A DNA stretch of 64,000 nucleotides from Ruminococcus sp. (GTDB lineage: Bacteria; Bacillota; Clostridia; Oscillospirales; Ruminococcaceae), in NCBI GenBank assembly GCA_017626015.1, contig JAGAJO010000001.1, forward strand, positions 124,001 to 188,000, read 5' to 3'. Under the pieces are notes generated by a model. The model was given only the letters and a program-made list of their open reading frames with translations, had not been told where the DNA came from and ran no database searches. The translations under genes and the position numbers were made by a program. Shown here one piece after another: positions 1-7,981 of the stretch. Each line of letters opens with the position of its first letter. Positions within the stretch are counted from its first letter, which is position 1.

Positions 1-11
1 GCCGCAATGGT

Positions 12-38
12 TTAGCACTCTATTAGTGAGAGTGCTAA
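12..38. promoter_or_regulatory. CIRCE operator (HrcA-binding site)
   Basis: Perfect CIRCE inverted repeat: TTAGCACTC, a 9-base spacer, GAGTGCTAA. HrcA binds this operator and represses heat-shock genes in Firmicutes. It lies about 140 bp upstream of the hsp20 start, the only gene it can serve inside the window. It could also control a gene lying to the left of the window. Confidence 0.93.
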
Positions 39-178
39 ATTTTATTATTGCGACACAAAGTTTTCACAATATTTTCACAATAGAGGGGTATTCTATAAAC
101 AATGAAAGGAATGATACCAATGGAACCAAAAAAGGATACGCATAAATAACACAGATTTAATTTTTGGGAGGTATTTAT

Positions 179-601
179 ATGTTTGGACTTACACCGTTTG
201 AAAAGAGCAGCTATGATCTGTTTGACGCATTCCACAGCTTTGAAAATGACTTTTTCGGAGGAAACACATTAAGGAGCTTCAAAACGGATATAAAGGATAT
301 GGGAGACAGCTATATTATGGAGGCTGAGCTTCCCGGCTTTGACAAGGAGGACATCAGCCTTGACATCTCAGGCAGCACACTTACGCTGTCCGCCGAGCAT
401 AAGGCTGAAAACAGCGAAAAGGACGGCAGCGGAAATTACGTCCGCAGGGAAAGGACCTACGGCTCATATCAGAGAAGCTTTGACATAAGCGGAATAGACG
501 CCGACAAAATGGAGGCGGAGTATAAAAACGGTATTCTTTGCCTGACAATGCCGAAGCTCAAAAAGACCGAGCCTTCTGTAAGACGTCTTGAGATCAGATA
601 A
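179..601 (+). CDS. hsp20: Hsp20/alpha-crystallin small heat-shock protein
   Basis: ATP-independent holdase chaperone of 140 residues that binds unfolding proteins in the cytosol. An alpha-crystallin domain fills roughly residues 40-135, with the typical ELPGFDKEDI stretch and the late G-I-L motif (NGILCLTMPK); both termini are short. The ATG at 179 is preferred over an upstream TTG at 164 because GGGAGG (166-171) sits 7 bases before it and would overlap the TTG. The upstream CIRCE element suggests HrcA heat-shock control. It is transcribed alone and ends at a strong hairpin facing the convergent rqcH. Confidence 0.93.
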   Translation: MFGLTPFEKSSYDLFDAFHSFENDFFGGNTLRSFKTDIKDMGDSYIMEAELPGFDKEDISLDISGSTLTLSAEHKAENSEKDGSGNYVRRERTYGSYQRSFDISGIDADKMEAEYKNGILCLTMPKLKKTEPSVRRLEIR

Positions 602-626
602 GCTGACGCAGTATCGATAACGGTAA

Positions 627-665
627 ACGGGGAACAATGATCAAAAACATTGTTCCCCGTTTTTT
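627..665. terminator. Bidirectional terminator between hsp20 and rqcH
   Basis: Perfect 13-bp inverted repeat (627-639 with 648-660) followed on the plus strand by a T run. It lies between convergent genes; the rqcH stop codon overlaps the T tract. Confidence 0.85.
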
Positions 666-2433
666 ATGCCTTGAGTGACTTCACAAGCTCCTCGTCCGGT
701 CTCACTGTTATGGTATAATTGCTTGTGAAAATGACCATTCCCGGCTTTGACCCGTTAGGCTTTTTTACATTTCTGATGAAAGTATAGTCAACGTCTACTC
801 TGGAGGAGCTTCTTCCCTTGGAAAAATACGCTGCGATCACCGCCGCCTCTTCGACTGTCCTGTCGGGAGGCATTTCGTCGTGACCGCTTTCCGTCTTGGG
901 GCAGGAAATAACAACGTGACTTCCCGTTATATCCTTTACATGGAGCCACACGTCCGATTTTTCACTGTCCCGGCAGGTAAGCTTATCGTTCTGACTGTTA
1001 TTTCTTCCTACCCTGATAAGATAACCGTCGGAGGACATAAATTTCATGGGCGGAGCGGCTTTGGGCGGCTTTCCCTTGAATTTTCCTCTCTTTACATATC
1101 CCTGCTCCGCAAGCTCCGACCGCAGCTCGGCAATATCCCCCTCCGTCTGCGCTCTCGTAAGGGCGTCAAAAACAGAGTCAAGATATTTCGACTCCTCCTC
1201 GCCCTTTGAAATAAGCTCCCTCAGCTTTTTCTCCGCAGTGTCAAGCTTCCTGTATTCCTTATAATATTTCTGTGCGTTCTGCGTAGGTGTAAGCCTTTTA
1301 TCCAGCGGGATGATCACCGAAGGACTTCCCTCCTCGTAGAAATTGCTTACATTTATCTCATGCATACCCTTTTCCAGACCGTAAAGATTTGACATTATCA
1401 GATCCCCGTACTGACGGTATTTTTCTCTTTCTCCGCATTGTGCAAGCTCCAGCCGCTGATTCTGCACCCTTCTTTCGGTACGCTCTATGGTATTGAGAAG
1501 CAGCCTGAACAGATCCTGAGCCTTTTGCTTGGTTCTGGAGAGAGCGTCTCTTTCAGAATAAAAATAGTCAAGAAGCTCCGACGGAGACTCAAACGGCTTT
1601 GTTACCATAAGTCCTCCGTACTGATCTATCCTACAGAAACAGAAATCCTTAAGGGAGCCGTCCTTTGCTTTAATTACGGTAAATTTATTTTCCCCCGAAG
1701 CATATTCGCTGCGGATCCTGCCTATATAAAACCAAAGCCTGTCAAACTGATCCTCAGTCATATTTTCTGTAATTATCTCGTTTCCGTGACCGGTAAAAAA
1801 AGCGCATTCTCTGGCAAACACAGGGGATATTCCCTCCAGCGTTTTCATCAGCGCTTTTGAAAGCTCCTGCCTTCCGTTATCCTTAAGACGTTCCTCAAAA
1901 ACCTCTCTGGAGCATTCTGTAAGGCTCAGTCTGTCCTCTCTGGGGGGAAGCTCATAGGCCATTCCGGGCAGCACGGGACGTGATGAAACGTCCTGACCCA
2001 CCCTTTTTATGCTGTCGATTATCTTTCCGTCCGGATCTAAAAGCAGCAGATTTGAACGTCTGCCCATTATTTCCGCCGCAAGGGTAAGTCTTACTATATC
2101 CCCCATTTCGTTTGAGGAATCAAAATCGAAATAAAGTATCCTTTCAAACCCGTCCTGTCTTATATCCATAAGCTTTCCCGAGGATAAATGCTTTCTCATA
2201 AGCATACAGAACATTGGGGGAGTTTTAGGATTTTCTATCTCCGCATTTGTAAAATGCACTCTTGCCGAGCCTGCTCCTGTACTGATAAGCAGTCTTTTCA
2301 GTCCGTTTTCCCTTGTACGGACGGCAATTATCATTTCCTCCCTGGAGGGCTGATAAATTTTATCCACACGTCCGCCGATAAGACAGCTGAACTCTTTTTT
2401 GAGCAGACTCAAATATACTCCGTCTAAAGCCAT
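664..2433 (-). CDS. rqcH: Rqc2/NEMF homologue RqcH (NFACT family)
   Basis: Ribosome quality-control factor. In the family, RqcH binds the obstructed 50S subunit carrying peptidyl-tRNA and recruits tRNA-Ala to add C-terminal alanine tails that mark stalled chains for degradation. The 589 residues show the NFACT-N domain from the start (MALDGVYLSLL, then GGRVDKIYQP), a central coiled-coil/helical region around 290-420, and the NFACT-R domain near 455-560 with the conserved SDVWLHVKDITGSHV signature. Older annotations call such proteins fibronectin-binding protein A. The ATG is preceded by CGGAG. It is downstream of, and in the same direction as, the Nif3-like gene. Confidence 0.93.
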   Translation of the reverse strand: MALDGVYLSLLKKEFSCLIGGRVDKIYQPSREEMIIAVRTRENGLKRLLISTGAGSARVHFTNAEIENPKTPPMFCMLMRKHLSSGKLMDIRQDGFERILYFDFDSSNEMGDIVRLTLAAEIMGRRSNLLLLDPDGKIIDSIKRVGQDVSSRPVLPGMAYELPPREDRLSLTECSREVFEERLKDNGRQELSKALMKTLEGISPVFARECAFFTGHGNEIITENMTEDQFDRLWFYIGRIRSEYASGENKFTVIKAKDGSLKDFCFCRIDQYGGLMVTKPFESPSELLDYFYSERDALSRTKQKAQDLFRLLLNTIERTERRVQNQRLELAQCGEREKYRQYGDLIMSNLYGLEKGMHEINVSNFYEEGSPSVIIPLDKRLTPTQNAQKYYKEYRKLDTAEKKLRELISKGEEESKYLDSVFDALTRAQTEGDIAELRSELAEQGYVKRGKFKGKPPKAAPPMKFMSSDGYLIRVGRNNSQNDKLTCRDSEKSDVWLHVKDITGSHVVISCPKTESGHDEMPPDRTVEEAAVIAAYFSKGRSSSRVDVDYTFIRNVKKPNGSKPGMVIFTSNYTITVRPDEELVKSLKA

Positions 2434-2456
2434 ATATATTTCTCCGTTTTTATTTT

Positions 2457-3221
2457 TTAAATTTCATATGAAAGAATATCATAACCGCTTTGCGCCGTTT
2501 TAAATTCAACGTCTGGGAATCTCTCCGAAAGGATATTTTGCATATATCCGCAGAAAATATTTTCCGTATGGAAATGTCCGGCATCAAAAACGCATATCCC
2601 CGCATTATGGGCGTCTATAAAAACATCGTGCTTTACATCACCGGTAATAAACGCCGAGCAGCCTTTTGAAATAGCGTCACCAAGCATACTTCCTCCGCTT
2701 CCGGAGCAGACTGCGATTTTTGAGAAAGAGCTTTCTCCGGTATCATTGTACCTTACCACGGTATTTCCAAGTCTTTCCTTTATGAGCTTTGCCAGCTCAG
2801 CCGGAGAATATTCTCCTTCCGTTTCACAGACGATTCCCATAGGCACGCCGTTTTCTACCGCAAGCGGCTCCTTCTGAGCAAGACCCAGCCTTTCGCAGAG
2901 TATGCCGTTGAGCTTTGCGGAATCAAAATTAGTATGGGCGGAAATTGCAGATATACCGTATCTGCAAAGCCTTACCGCAATATTTTCCGCATTTATATTT
3001 TTCAAAGGTCTGAATATCACGGGGTGGTGAGTGATTATCAACTGCGCACCCTCCCGTTTTGCCTCCTCTGCCACTTCTGAGGTAATATCAAGAGCTATAA
3101 CTGCTTTCTTTATTTCTCCTTCGCCAAGAAATATGTTTATTCCGCTGTTATCGTAGCTTTCCTGAAGCGAATACGGAGCAAGCTCGTCTATATAGCCGTA
3201 AATATCCTTTATTTTCGTCAT
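2457..3221 (-). CDS. Nif3-like dinuclear metal centre protein
   Basis: Protein of 254 residues of the Nif3/YqfO (DUF34) family. Members bind two metals; a GTP cyclohydrolase I type 2 name is often attached, but the cellular role is unsettled. The metal-binding IITHHPVIF motif is near residues 62-70, an SAHTNFD segment follows, and a GDVKHD...DAGHFHTE pair of ligands is near the C-terminus. It is the short form, without the extra middle domain seen in B. subtilis YqfO. The start is supported by GGGGGA seven bases upstream. The gene lies 24 bases upstream of rqcH, so the two may be co-transcribed. Confidence 0.88.
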   Translation of the reverse strand: MTKIKDIYGYIDELAPYSLQESYDNSGINIFLGEGEIKKAVIALDITSEVAEEAKREGAQLIITHHPVIFRPLKNINAENIAVRLCRYGISAISAHTNFDSAKLNGILCERLGLAQKEPLAVENGVPMGIVCETEGEYSPAELAKLIKERLGNTVVRYNDTGESSFSKIAVCSGSGGSMLGDAISKGCSAFITGDVKHDVFIDAHNAGICVFDAGHFHTENIFCGYMQNILSERFPDVEFKTAQSGYDILSYEI

Positions 3222-3237
3222 TTTATTTTTCCCCCTT

Positions 3238-3299
3238 AGAACCTGTCTTCACAAGATATTGCGCACGTCTTTTCGGAAAATCTTATGGAGACAGGTTCT
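3238..3299. repeat. Long-loop inverted repeat between mnmG and the Nif3-like gene
   Basis: AGAACCTGTCT (3238-3248) is exactly complementary to AGACAGGTTCT (3289-3299), with a 40-base loop containing further short complementarities. There is no T run on the minus side; instead the arm leads into the ribosome binding site of the Nif3-like gene. It could be a processing or attenuation structure, or a small interspersed palindrome. Confidence 0.6.
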
Positions 3300-3304
3300 T
3301 ATTT

Positions 3305-5197
3305 TCATGTATTTGCGCTCAGCCACACCAGCAGAACATTTATATCAGCCGGATTTACTCCGCTAATCCTGCTTGCCTGTCCCACCGAAACAGGACGGAT
3401 CTTTTCAAGCTTTTCCGCAGCCTCCAGCCTGAGACTTTTTATTTTGCTGTAATCTATATCCTCGGGGATCTTTTTCATTTCAAGCTTTCTCATTGCCTCT
3501 ACCTGCTCAAGCTGGATCTTTATATACCCCTCATATTTTATCTGAAGCTCTACCTGTTCGCAGACCTCAGCCGAAAACTCTGGTCTTTCGCTGTCCATAA
3601 ACGCCGTTTCTTCATAGCTTATCTGGGGTCTCCTGATAAGCTGTGCAAGCTTATAGCCGTTTGATATACTGTCTGTCCCGACCCTTTCAAGATATTCGTT
3701 TATTCTGTCGGAGGGAGCTATATTCACGCTCCACAGTCTTTTTACCTCTTTGTCTATCTGCGAGATCTTCTCCCGGAGCCGGTCATATTTTTCCTTGCTG
3801 ACAAGACCTGTTTCGTATCCTATGGGAGTAAGTCTTATGTCAGCATTGTCCTGTCTTAAAAGCAGTCTGTATTCGCTTCTCGAGGTCAGCATCCTGTACG
3901 GATCAGAACAGCCTTTGGTACACAGGTCGTCTATAAGCGTACCTATATACGACGACGCTCTGTCCAGTATCAGCGGCTTTTTCCCCTGGATTTTCAGCGC
4001 TGCATTTATTCCGGCGACCAGCCCCTGAGCGGCGGCTTCCTCATAGCCGGAGGTACCGTTAAACTGCCCTGCTCCGTAAAGTCCGGGAAAAGCCTTGAAT
4101 TCCAGCGTCGGCTTAAGCTCTGTCGGATCGCAGCAGTCATATTCGATAGCATAGGCGTTCCTCATGATCTCGACCCTTTCCAGACCTTCTATGGTGTGGA
4201 GAAATTCAAGCTGAACGCTCTCCGGAAGGGAAGAGGACATTCCCTGAAGGTAGTATTCCTCCGTATCAAGTCCCATAGGCTCTATAAAAAGCTGATGACG
4301 TGGCTTATCGGAAAATCTCATTATCTTATCCTCTATGGAAGGACAATAACGTGGACCTATGGCGTGTATCCTGCCTGAATATATAGGAGAAAGGTGTATG
4401 TTATCCATTATCACCTTATGAGTTCGGGCGTTGGTGTAGGCAACGTAACACTTGACCTTGTTTTCAAGCTTTTGTGTTTCGGAAAATGAAAATGGGGTTA
4501 TTTCCTCATCTCCGTACTGTACCTCCAGCTTGTCAAAATCAATAGAGCGTTTATGTACTCTTGCAGGCGTTCCGGTCTTAAAACGTCGGATAGTCATTCC
4601 CGTTTTTTTAAGACAATCCGAAAGATAAACCGCCGGCAGCACCGAATCAGGGCCGCTGGGATATGAGACCGCTCCCACATGAATAGTGCCGTTAAGATAA
4701 GTACCGCTGGATATAATAACGGCTTTACAGTCATATTCTGTTCCCAGCCTTGTCTTTATTCCGCAGACGGTTTTTCCGTCACTTTCAAAAATTACCTCCG
4801 TGACCTCTGCCTGCTTAAGATAAAGATCTTCCGTTTCCTCAATGGTTTTTTTCATAAGATTGTGATAAGCGACCCTGTCTATCTGAGCACGCAGACTGTG
4901 AACTGCCGGACCTTTTCCTCTGTTGAGCATTCTGCTCTGGATCAGGGTCTTGTCAGCCGCCTTGCCCATTTCTCCTCCCAGAGCGTCGATCTCACGAACA
5001 AGATGACCCTTTGCAGTACCTCCGATAGAGGGGTTGCAGGGCATATTTGCAACGCCGTCCAGAGTAATGGTAAACAGGGCTGTTTTAAGTCCCAGCCTTG
5101 CTGCCGCAAGAGCCGCCTCGCAGCCTGCGTGACCTGCTCCGATAACAACAACGTCAAAATATTCACGTTTTAAATTCTGTAAGTTTTCCAATTTCAT
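3305..5197 (-). CDS. mnmG: tRNA 5-carboxymethylaminomethyluridine modification enzyme MnmG (GidA)
   Basis: FAD-binding partner of MnmE. The MnmEG complex installs the (carboxymethyl)aminomethyl group at position 5 of wobble U34 in tRNAs reading two-codon boxes. The 630-residue length is normal. The N-terminal Rossmann FAD motif ([19 protein letters not shown]) is at about residues 16-34, followed by the family signatures [17 protein letters not shown] and RYCPSIEDK; the helical C-terminal domain that binds MnmE and tRNA ends the protein. GAAGGAAG precedes the ATG. It sits 34 bases downstream of mnmE, in the usual origin-proximal pair. Confidence 0.97.
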   Translation of the reverse strand: MKLENLQNLKREYFDVVVIGAGHAGCEAALAAARLGLKTALFTITLDGVANMPCNPSIGGTAKGHLVREIDALGGEMGKAADKTLIQSRMLNRGKGPAVHSLRAQIDRVAYHNLMKKTIEETEDLYLKQAEVTEVIFESDGKTVCGIKTRLGTEYDCKAVIISSGTYLNGTIHVGAVSYPSGPDSVLPAVYLSDCLKKTGMTIRRFKTGTPARVHKRSIDFDKLEVQYGDEEITPFSFSETQKLENKVKCYVAYTNARTHKVIMDNIHLSPIYSGRIHAIGPRYCPSIEDKIMRFSDKPRHQLFIEPMGLDTEEYYLQGMSSSLPESVQLEFLHTIEGLERVEIMRNAYAIEYDCCDPTELKPTLEFKAFPGLYGAGQFNGTSGYEEAAAQGLVAGINAALKIQGKKPLILDRASSYIGTLIDDLCTKGCSDPYRMLTSRSEYRLLLRQDNADIRLTPIGYETGLVSKEKYDRLREKISQIDKEVKRLWSVNIAPSDRINEYLERVGTDSISNGYKLAQLIRRPQISYEETAFMDSERPEFSAEVCEQVELQIKYEGYIKIQLEQVEAMRKLEMKKIPEDIDYSKIKSLRLEAAEKLEKIRPVSVGQASRISGVNPADINVLLVWLSANT

Positions 5198-5231
5198 TTC
5201 TTCCTTCGGTTTTATTTTTTAGGTATCAGAG

Positions 5232-6599
5232 CTATTTTCCCACGCAGAATTTAGAGAATACCTCGTCCACCACTGCCTCGGTAGCTTTTTCTCCCGTAAG
5301 CTCTAGCAGAGCGTTTGCGGCGTAGTCTATCATTACCGTAACAGCGTCAAGAGTTTCCCCCATATCAAGGCTTTCAAGAGCCATTTTCAGGTACTTGTCC
5401 GCCTTTTCCGCACAGGATCTCTGTCGCTCATTTGCAAATATCGTACTGTCTGCGTCGTAATTTCCAAAGCCGAAAAGATTTTCCACCGCCGACTGTATAT
5501 CCTCCCTGCCCTCGTCGTTTTTTGCGGAAATTTCAACAATATTATCGCTGTAACCGGTGAAAAATTCTCTGCTGATCTTATTTTCCAGATCGGACTTGTT
5601 AAGAATTATAACAGTCCGTTTACCGAGATCTTTTACATATTCCAGAAGCTCGGTATCCTCATTGTCCAGAGGACGGGAGGTATCGAAAACCTCCATAACA
5701 AGCATAGCGTTTTCAAGCTTTTTTTTCGCTATCTCAACTCCTATTTTTTCTACCGTATCCTGAGTATCGTGTATGCCCGCCGTGTCGGAAAGCTTTAAGA
5801 TAAACTCTCCTATCCTTGCTTTTTCCTCTATAACGTCCCTTGTAGTACCTGCCACATCGGTGACTATAGAACGCTCATATCCCAGAAGCATATTCATAAG
5901 GGTGGATTTTCCTACGTTGGGTTTTCCCGCAATGCAGGTCTCTATACCGTTTTTAAGTATCATTCCGCCATCGTAATCCGCCAGTATTTTTTCCGTTACG
6001 GAAGCTGCGTTTTCAAGGCTCTTTCTCAGATTTTCCTCCTCTATCCCGGGAAGATCCTCCTCCGGATAATCTACCCACGCCGCAAGCTCTCCGAGAATTT
6101 TTACAAGCTCTCTGTTCACCTCTGAGATTTTTTTGAACAGTCTTCCCTCTCTGGTGAGATTTGCGGAATTCAAAGCGTATTCTCCCTGAGCCGATATGGT
6201 GTCCATAACAGCCTCCGCCTGGGTAAGGGACATTTTTCCGTTTAACATCGCACGCTTTGTGAACTCTCCCTTTTCCGCAAGCTCAGCTCCGTTTTTTATA
6301 CACAGCCGCAAAACCTTTTTTGTGACAAATATTCCTCCGTGACAGGATATTTCGCAGACATTTTCACCTGTATAGGATCTCGGCGCTTTGAAAACTGTCA
6401 GAACTCCGTCGTCTATGATCCTTTCTCCGTCCGTTATATTTCCATATGCGCAGGTATACCCGGGCATTTCTTCAATCTTTTTACCGGACGTCGTCTTAAA
6501 AATTTTCGCCGCTATTTCTATGGAATTTTCCCCGCTTATTCTTATAACGGAGATCCCCCCCTCAGCCAGAGGAGTTGAGACCGCACATATATCCTTCAT
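5232..6599 (-). CDS. mnmE: tRNA modification GTPase MnmE (TrmE)
   Basis: GTPase of the MnmEG wobble-uridine modification complex, 455 residues. The N-terminal tetrahydrofolate-binding domain is about 1-115, a helical domain follows, and a Ras-like G domain is inserted near 218-375: G1 GKPNVGKS at 225-232, the switch DVAGTTRD, G3 DTAGIHDT and G4 NKSD. The C-terminus is the invariant CVGK, whose Cys is essential for modification in characterised homologues. The start is supported by CGAGGT. A consensus promoter lies just upstream, making mnmE the probable first gene of mnmE-mnmG. Confidence 0.97.
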   Translation of the reverse strand: MKDICAVSTPLAEGGISVIRISGENSIEIAAKIFKTTSGKKIEEMPGYTCAYGNITDGERIIDDGVLTVFKAPRSYTGENVCEISCHGGIFVTKKVLRLCIKNGAELAEKGEFTKRAMLNGKMSLTQAEAVMDTISAQGEYALNSANLTREGRLFKKISEVNRELVKILGELAAWVDYPEEDLPGIEEENLRKSLENAASVTEKILADYDGGMILKNGIETCIAGKPNVGKSTLMNMLLGYERSIVTDVAGTTRDVIEEKARIGEFILKLSDTAGIHDTQDTVEKIGVEIAKKKLENAMLVMEVFDTSRPLDNEDTELLEYVKDLGKRTVIILNKSDLENKISREFFTGYSDNIVEISAKNDEGREDIQSAVENLFGFGNYDADSTIFANERQRSCAEKADKYLKMALESLDMGETLDAVTVMIDYAANALLELTGEKATEAVVDEVFSKFCVGK

Positions 6600-6636
6600 A
6601 TCAATACCTCGTAAATTTGCATACTACATCATTGTA

Positions 6637-6665
6637 ATTATATCACTTTCATGTGCTTATGTCAA
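6637..6665 (-). promoter_or_regulatory. Promoter of mnmE-mnmG
   Basis: Minus-strand TTGACA (6660-6665), 17-bp spacer, TATAAT (6637-6642): full consensus for the housekeeping sigma factor, about 40 bp before the mnmE start. Confidence 0.88.
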
Positions 6666-6747
6666 ACCCGATAAATAAAAAAAGTCCGTATAAAACGAAC
6701 ATTTTCAAGGTCAGTTCATAGAACGTCAAAAGTCTTTGTTATCGTCA

Positions 6748-6776
6748 TTGACATCTGAATAAAAGTATGCTATAAT
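6748..6776 (+). promoter_or_regulatory. Promoter of the antisense (antitoxin) RNA
   Basis: TTGACA (6748-6753), 17-bp spacer, TATAAT (6771-6776) on the plus strand: a perfect consensus promoter with no plus-strand protein gene downstream. It fires toward the 3' end of the small toxin-like gene on the minus strand. Confidence 0.85.
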
Positions 6777-6782
6777 TAGTTT

Positions 6783-6895
6783 AACAAAAAGGGTGCCGTG
6801 CAATGCCTTACGGCAGGGCGGCTATCTCCCTTGGTTTTAAGTGTTTAAGAAACACCGTTAACTTTGGAAGAGTGGGGCGGTGTTTCTTATTGTTT
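6783..6895 (+). ncRNA. Candidate antisense antitoxin RNA (RatA-like)
   Basis: Predicted short RNA starting about 7 bases after the TATAAT at 6771-6776 and ending after the hairpin AAGAAACACCG (6847-6857) with CGGTGTTTCTT (6878-6888), which is followed by a weak T-rich tail. A second hairpin, TGCCGT...ACGGCA, lies near its 5' end. It runs convergent to the toxin-like mRNA and would be complementary to that mRNA's 3' untranslated part without reaching the stop codon at 6908. This layout matches the TxpA/RatA type I family. The exact ends are inferred. Confidence 0.65.
6791..6812 (-). terminator. Probable terminator of the toxin-like mRNA
   Basis: On the minus strand TGCCGT, a 10-base loop, ACGGCA, then CCC and a run of five Ts. 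It is placed so that the toxin mRNA would overlap almost the whole antisense RNA. Confidence 0.5.
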
Positions 6896-6907
6896 ATGTA
6901 AGAAACT

Positions 6908-6997
6908 CTATTTTTTCTTATGAAATATAAGATAGCATAGAGAGATAATGCCGGTAAGCATAGAAACGAATAAAAACATATCCGGATATGTAACCAT
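6908..6997 (-). CDS. Small hydrophobic peptide, candidate type I toxin (holin-like/TxpA-type)
   Basis: A 29-residue peptide beginning MVTYPDMFLFVSML and ending LIFHKKK: a short polar start, one predicted membrane helix (about residues 7-25) and a lysine tail. This is the build of Fst/TxpA/holin-like type I toxins, which insert in the inner membrane. The Shine-Dalgarno GGAGGTGAT is very strong but lies in the hairpin CTCCC-GAAA-GGGAG, so translation should be masked until the mRNA is processed or remodelled. A near-consensus minus-strand promoter lies at 7066-7094, and an antisense RNA promoter fires from the other side. Toxicity is inferred from architecture and was not tested. Confidence 0.75.
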   Translation of the reverse strand: MVTYPDMFLFVSMLTGIISLCYLIFHKKK

Positions 6998-7002
6998 TAT
7001 TA

Positions 7003-7021
7003 TCACCTCCCTTTCGGGAGA
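7003..7021 (-). promoter_or_regulatory. SD-sequestering hairpin in the toxin mRNA leader
   Basis: Minus-strand CTCCC-GAAA-GGGAG, a GNRA-type loop, directly overlaps the GGAGG Shine-Dalgarno of the 29-residue peptide gene. Many type I toxin mRNAs carry such 5' translation locks. Confidence 0.7.
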
Positions 7022-7065
7022 AGCCGCCTTTTTACCGTCGTTTTTTCACAGTACCCATGTTTTGT

Positions 7066-7094
7066 ATTATACCATTTTCTTTAAATAATATCAA
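7066..7094 (-). promoter_or_regulatory. Promoter of the toxin-like gene
   Basis: Minus-strand TTGATA (7089-7094), 17-bp spacer, TATAAT (7066-7071). The predicted start gives a leader of about 60 bases containing the SD-masking hairpin. Confidence 0.82.
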
Positions 7095-7095
7095 C

Positions 7096-7126
7096 AAAAA
7101 ATCCGCACTCCCGTAAAAGTGCGGAT
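7096..7126 (-). terminator. Terminator after jag
   Basis: ATCCGCACT (7101-7109) pairs with AGTGCGGAT (7118-7126); the minus strand continues into a T-rich tail. It closes the rpmH-jag gene string just before the toxin promoter, so the toxin is insulated from that operon. Confidence 0.82.
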
Positions 7127-7133
7127 TTTTTTA

Positions 7134-7937
7134 TTAAAATTCTATCTTGGAATAAAGTCCCGCATCGGTCATAGTATCCTCGGGCTTGGGCTTTTTATAT
7201 TCCTTTTCAAAGCTTGTGGTGAAATCAAAGCCCTTTGAAGAAGAACGTGAATTTCTTCTTCCGCCGTTTCTTCTTCCCTTTCCGCCTTTTCTGTATCCGC
7301 CTCTGTCATCATACTTTCTGGGAGAAGTAGAGCTTATTATTACCTTTCTGTAAGGCTCTTCTCCCTTAGACTGCGAGGTAACTCCCTCTATTTCGGAAAC
7401 CACGGCGTGTATGATCCTTCTTTCGTAAGGATTCATAGGCTCCAATGCTGAGGATCTTCCGTTTTTCTTTACGTTCTCGGCTATTTTTCTTGCAAGCTCC
7501 TCGAGCTGAGCCTTTCTCTTTGCTCTGAAACCATTGCAGTCCGTGGAGATCCTGAAATACTCTCTGTCTATCCTGTTGCTTACCAGTGAAGCAAGATACT
7601 GAAGAGAATCCAGAAGCTCTCCCTTCTTGCCTATAAGCTCCTCAAATCCGTCGCCGTTTATTTCGATAGATACGCCGTTTTCTATCTCCTCGGGTGTAAC
7701 GGATATATTTTCTATACCCATTACCGTCAATACCTTTTTGATGTATTTTACTGCGATATCGGTCTTTGTCTCGATATATTCCGCCTCGACCTTCGCCTCT
7801 CCCTTAAGCTTTCCGAAAAGGGTCTTTTTAGGCTCTTCAACAACTGTGAACCTGATTTTTTCTTCGCTGACTTCAAATTCATTCACTGCCTGCTGCTTTG
7901 CTTCTTCCACTGTGGCAGCCGTAAATGTCTGTTTCAT
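7134..7937 (-). CDS. jag: RNA-binding protein KhpB/Jag (SpoIIIJ-associated)
   Basis: Cytosolic RNA-binding protein of 267 residues, encoded next to yidC as usual. The Jag_N domain is at residues 1-50 (MKQTFTAATVEEAKQQA), a KH domain with the GKKGELLDSLQYL loop is near 85-150, and an R3H domain (NPYERRIIHAVVSEIEGV, SKGEEPYRKVIISS) covers about 165-215. A C-terminal tail rich in Arg, Gly and Ser follows and is probably disordered. In other Firmicutes KhpB works with KhpA and affects cell division and sporulation-linked processes. GAGGAG supports the ATG. It lies 44 bases after yidC. Confidence 0.93.
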   Translation of the reverse strand: MKQTFTAATVEEAKQQAVNEFEVSEEKIRFTVVEEPKKTLFGKLKGEAKVEAEYIETKTDIAVKYIKKVLTVMGIENISVTPEEIENGVSIEINGDGFEELIGKKGELLDSLQYLASLVSNRIDREYFRISTDCNGFRAKRKAQLEELARKIAENVKKNGRSSALEPMNPYERRIIHAVVSEIEGVTSQSKGEEPYRKVIISSTSPRKYDDRGGYRKGGKGRRNGGRRNSRSSSKGFDFTTSFEKEYKKPKPEDTMTDAGLYSKIEF

Positions 7938-7981
7938 GATTTCTGCTCCTCTCGCATAAAAGATATTATTTTCGGGATAAT

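Noticed and set aside
35-235. Minus-strand frame of 66 codons overlapping the hsp20 start
   Set aside because: It overlaps the hsp20 leader and start region, has no ribosome site and resembles no known protein.
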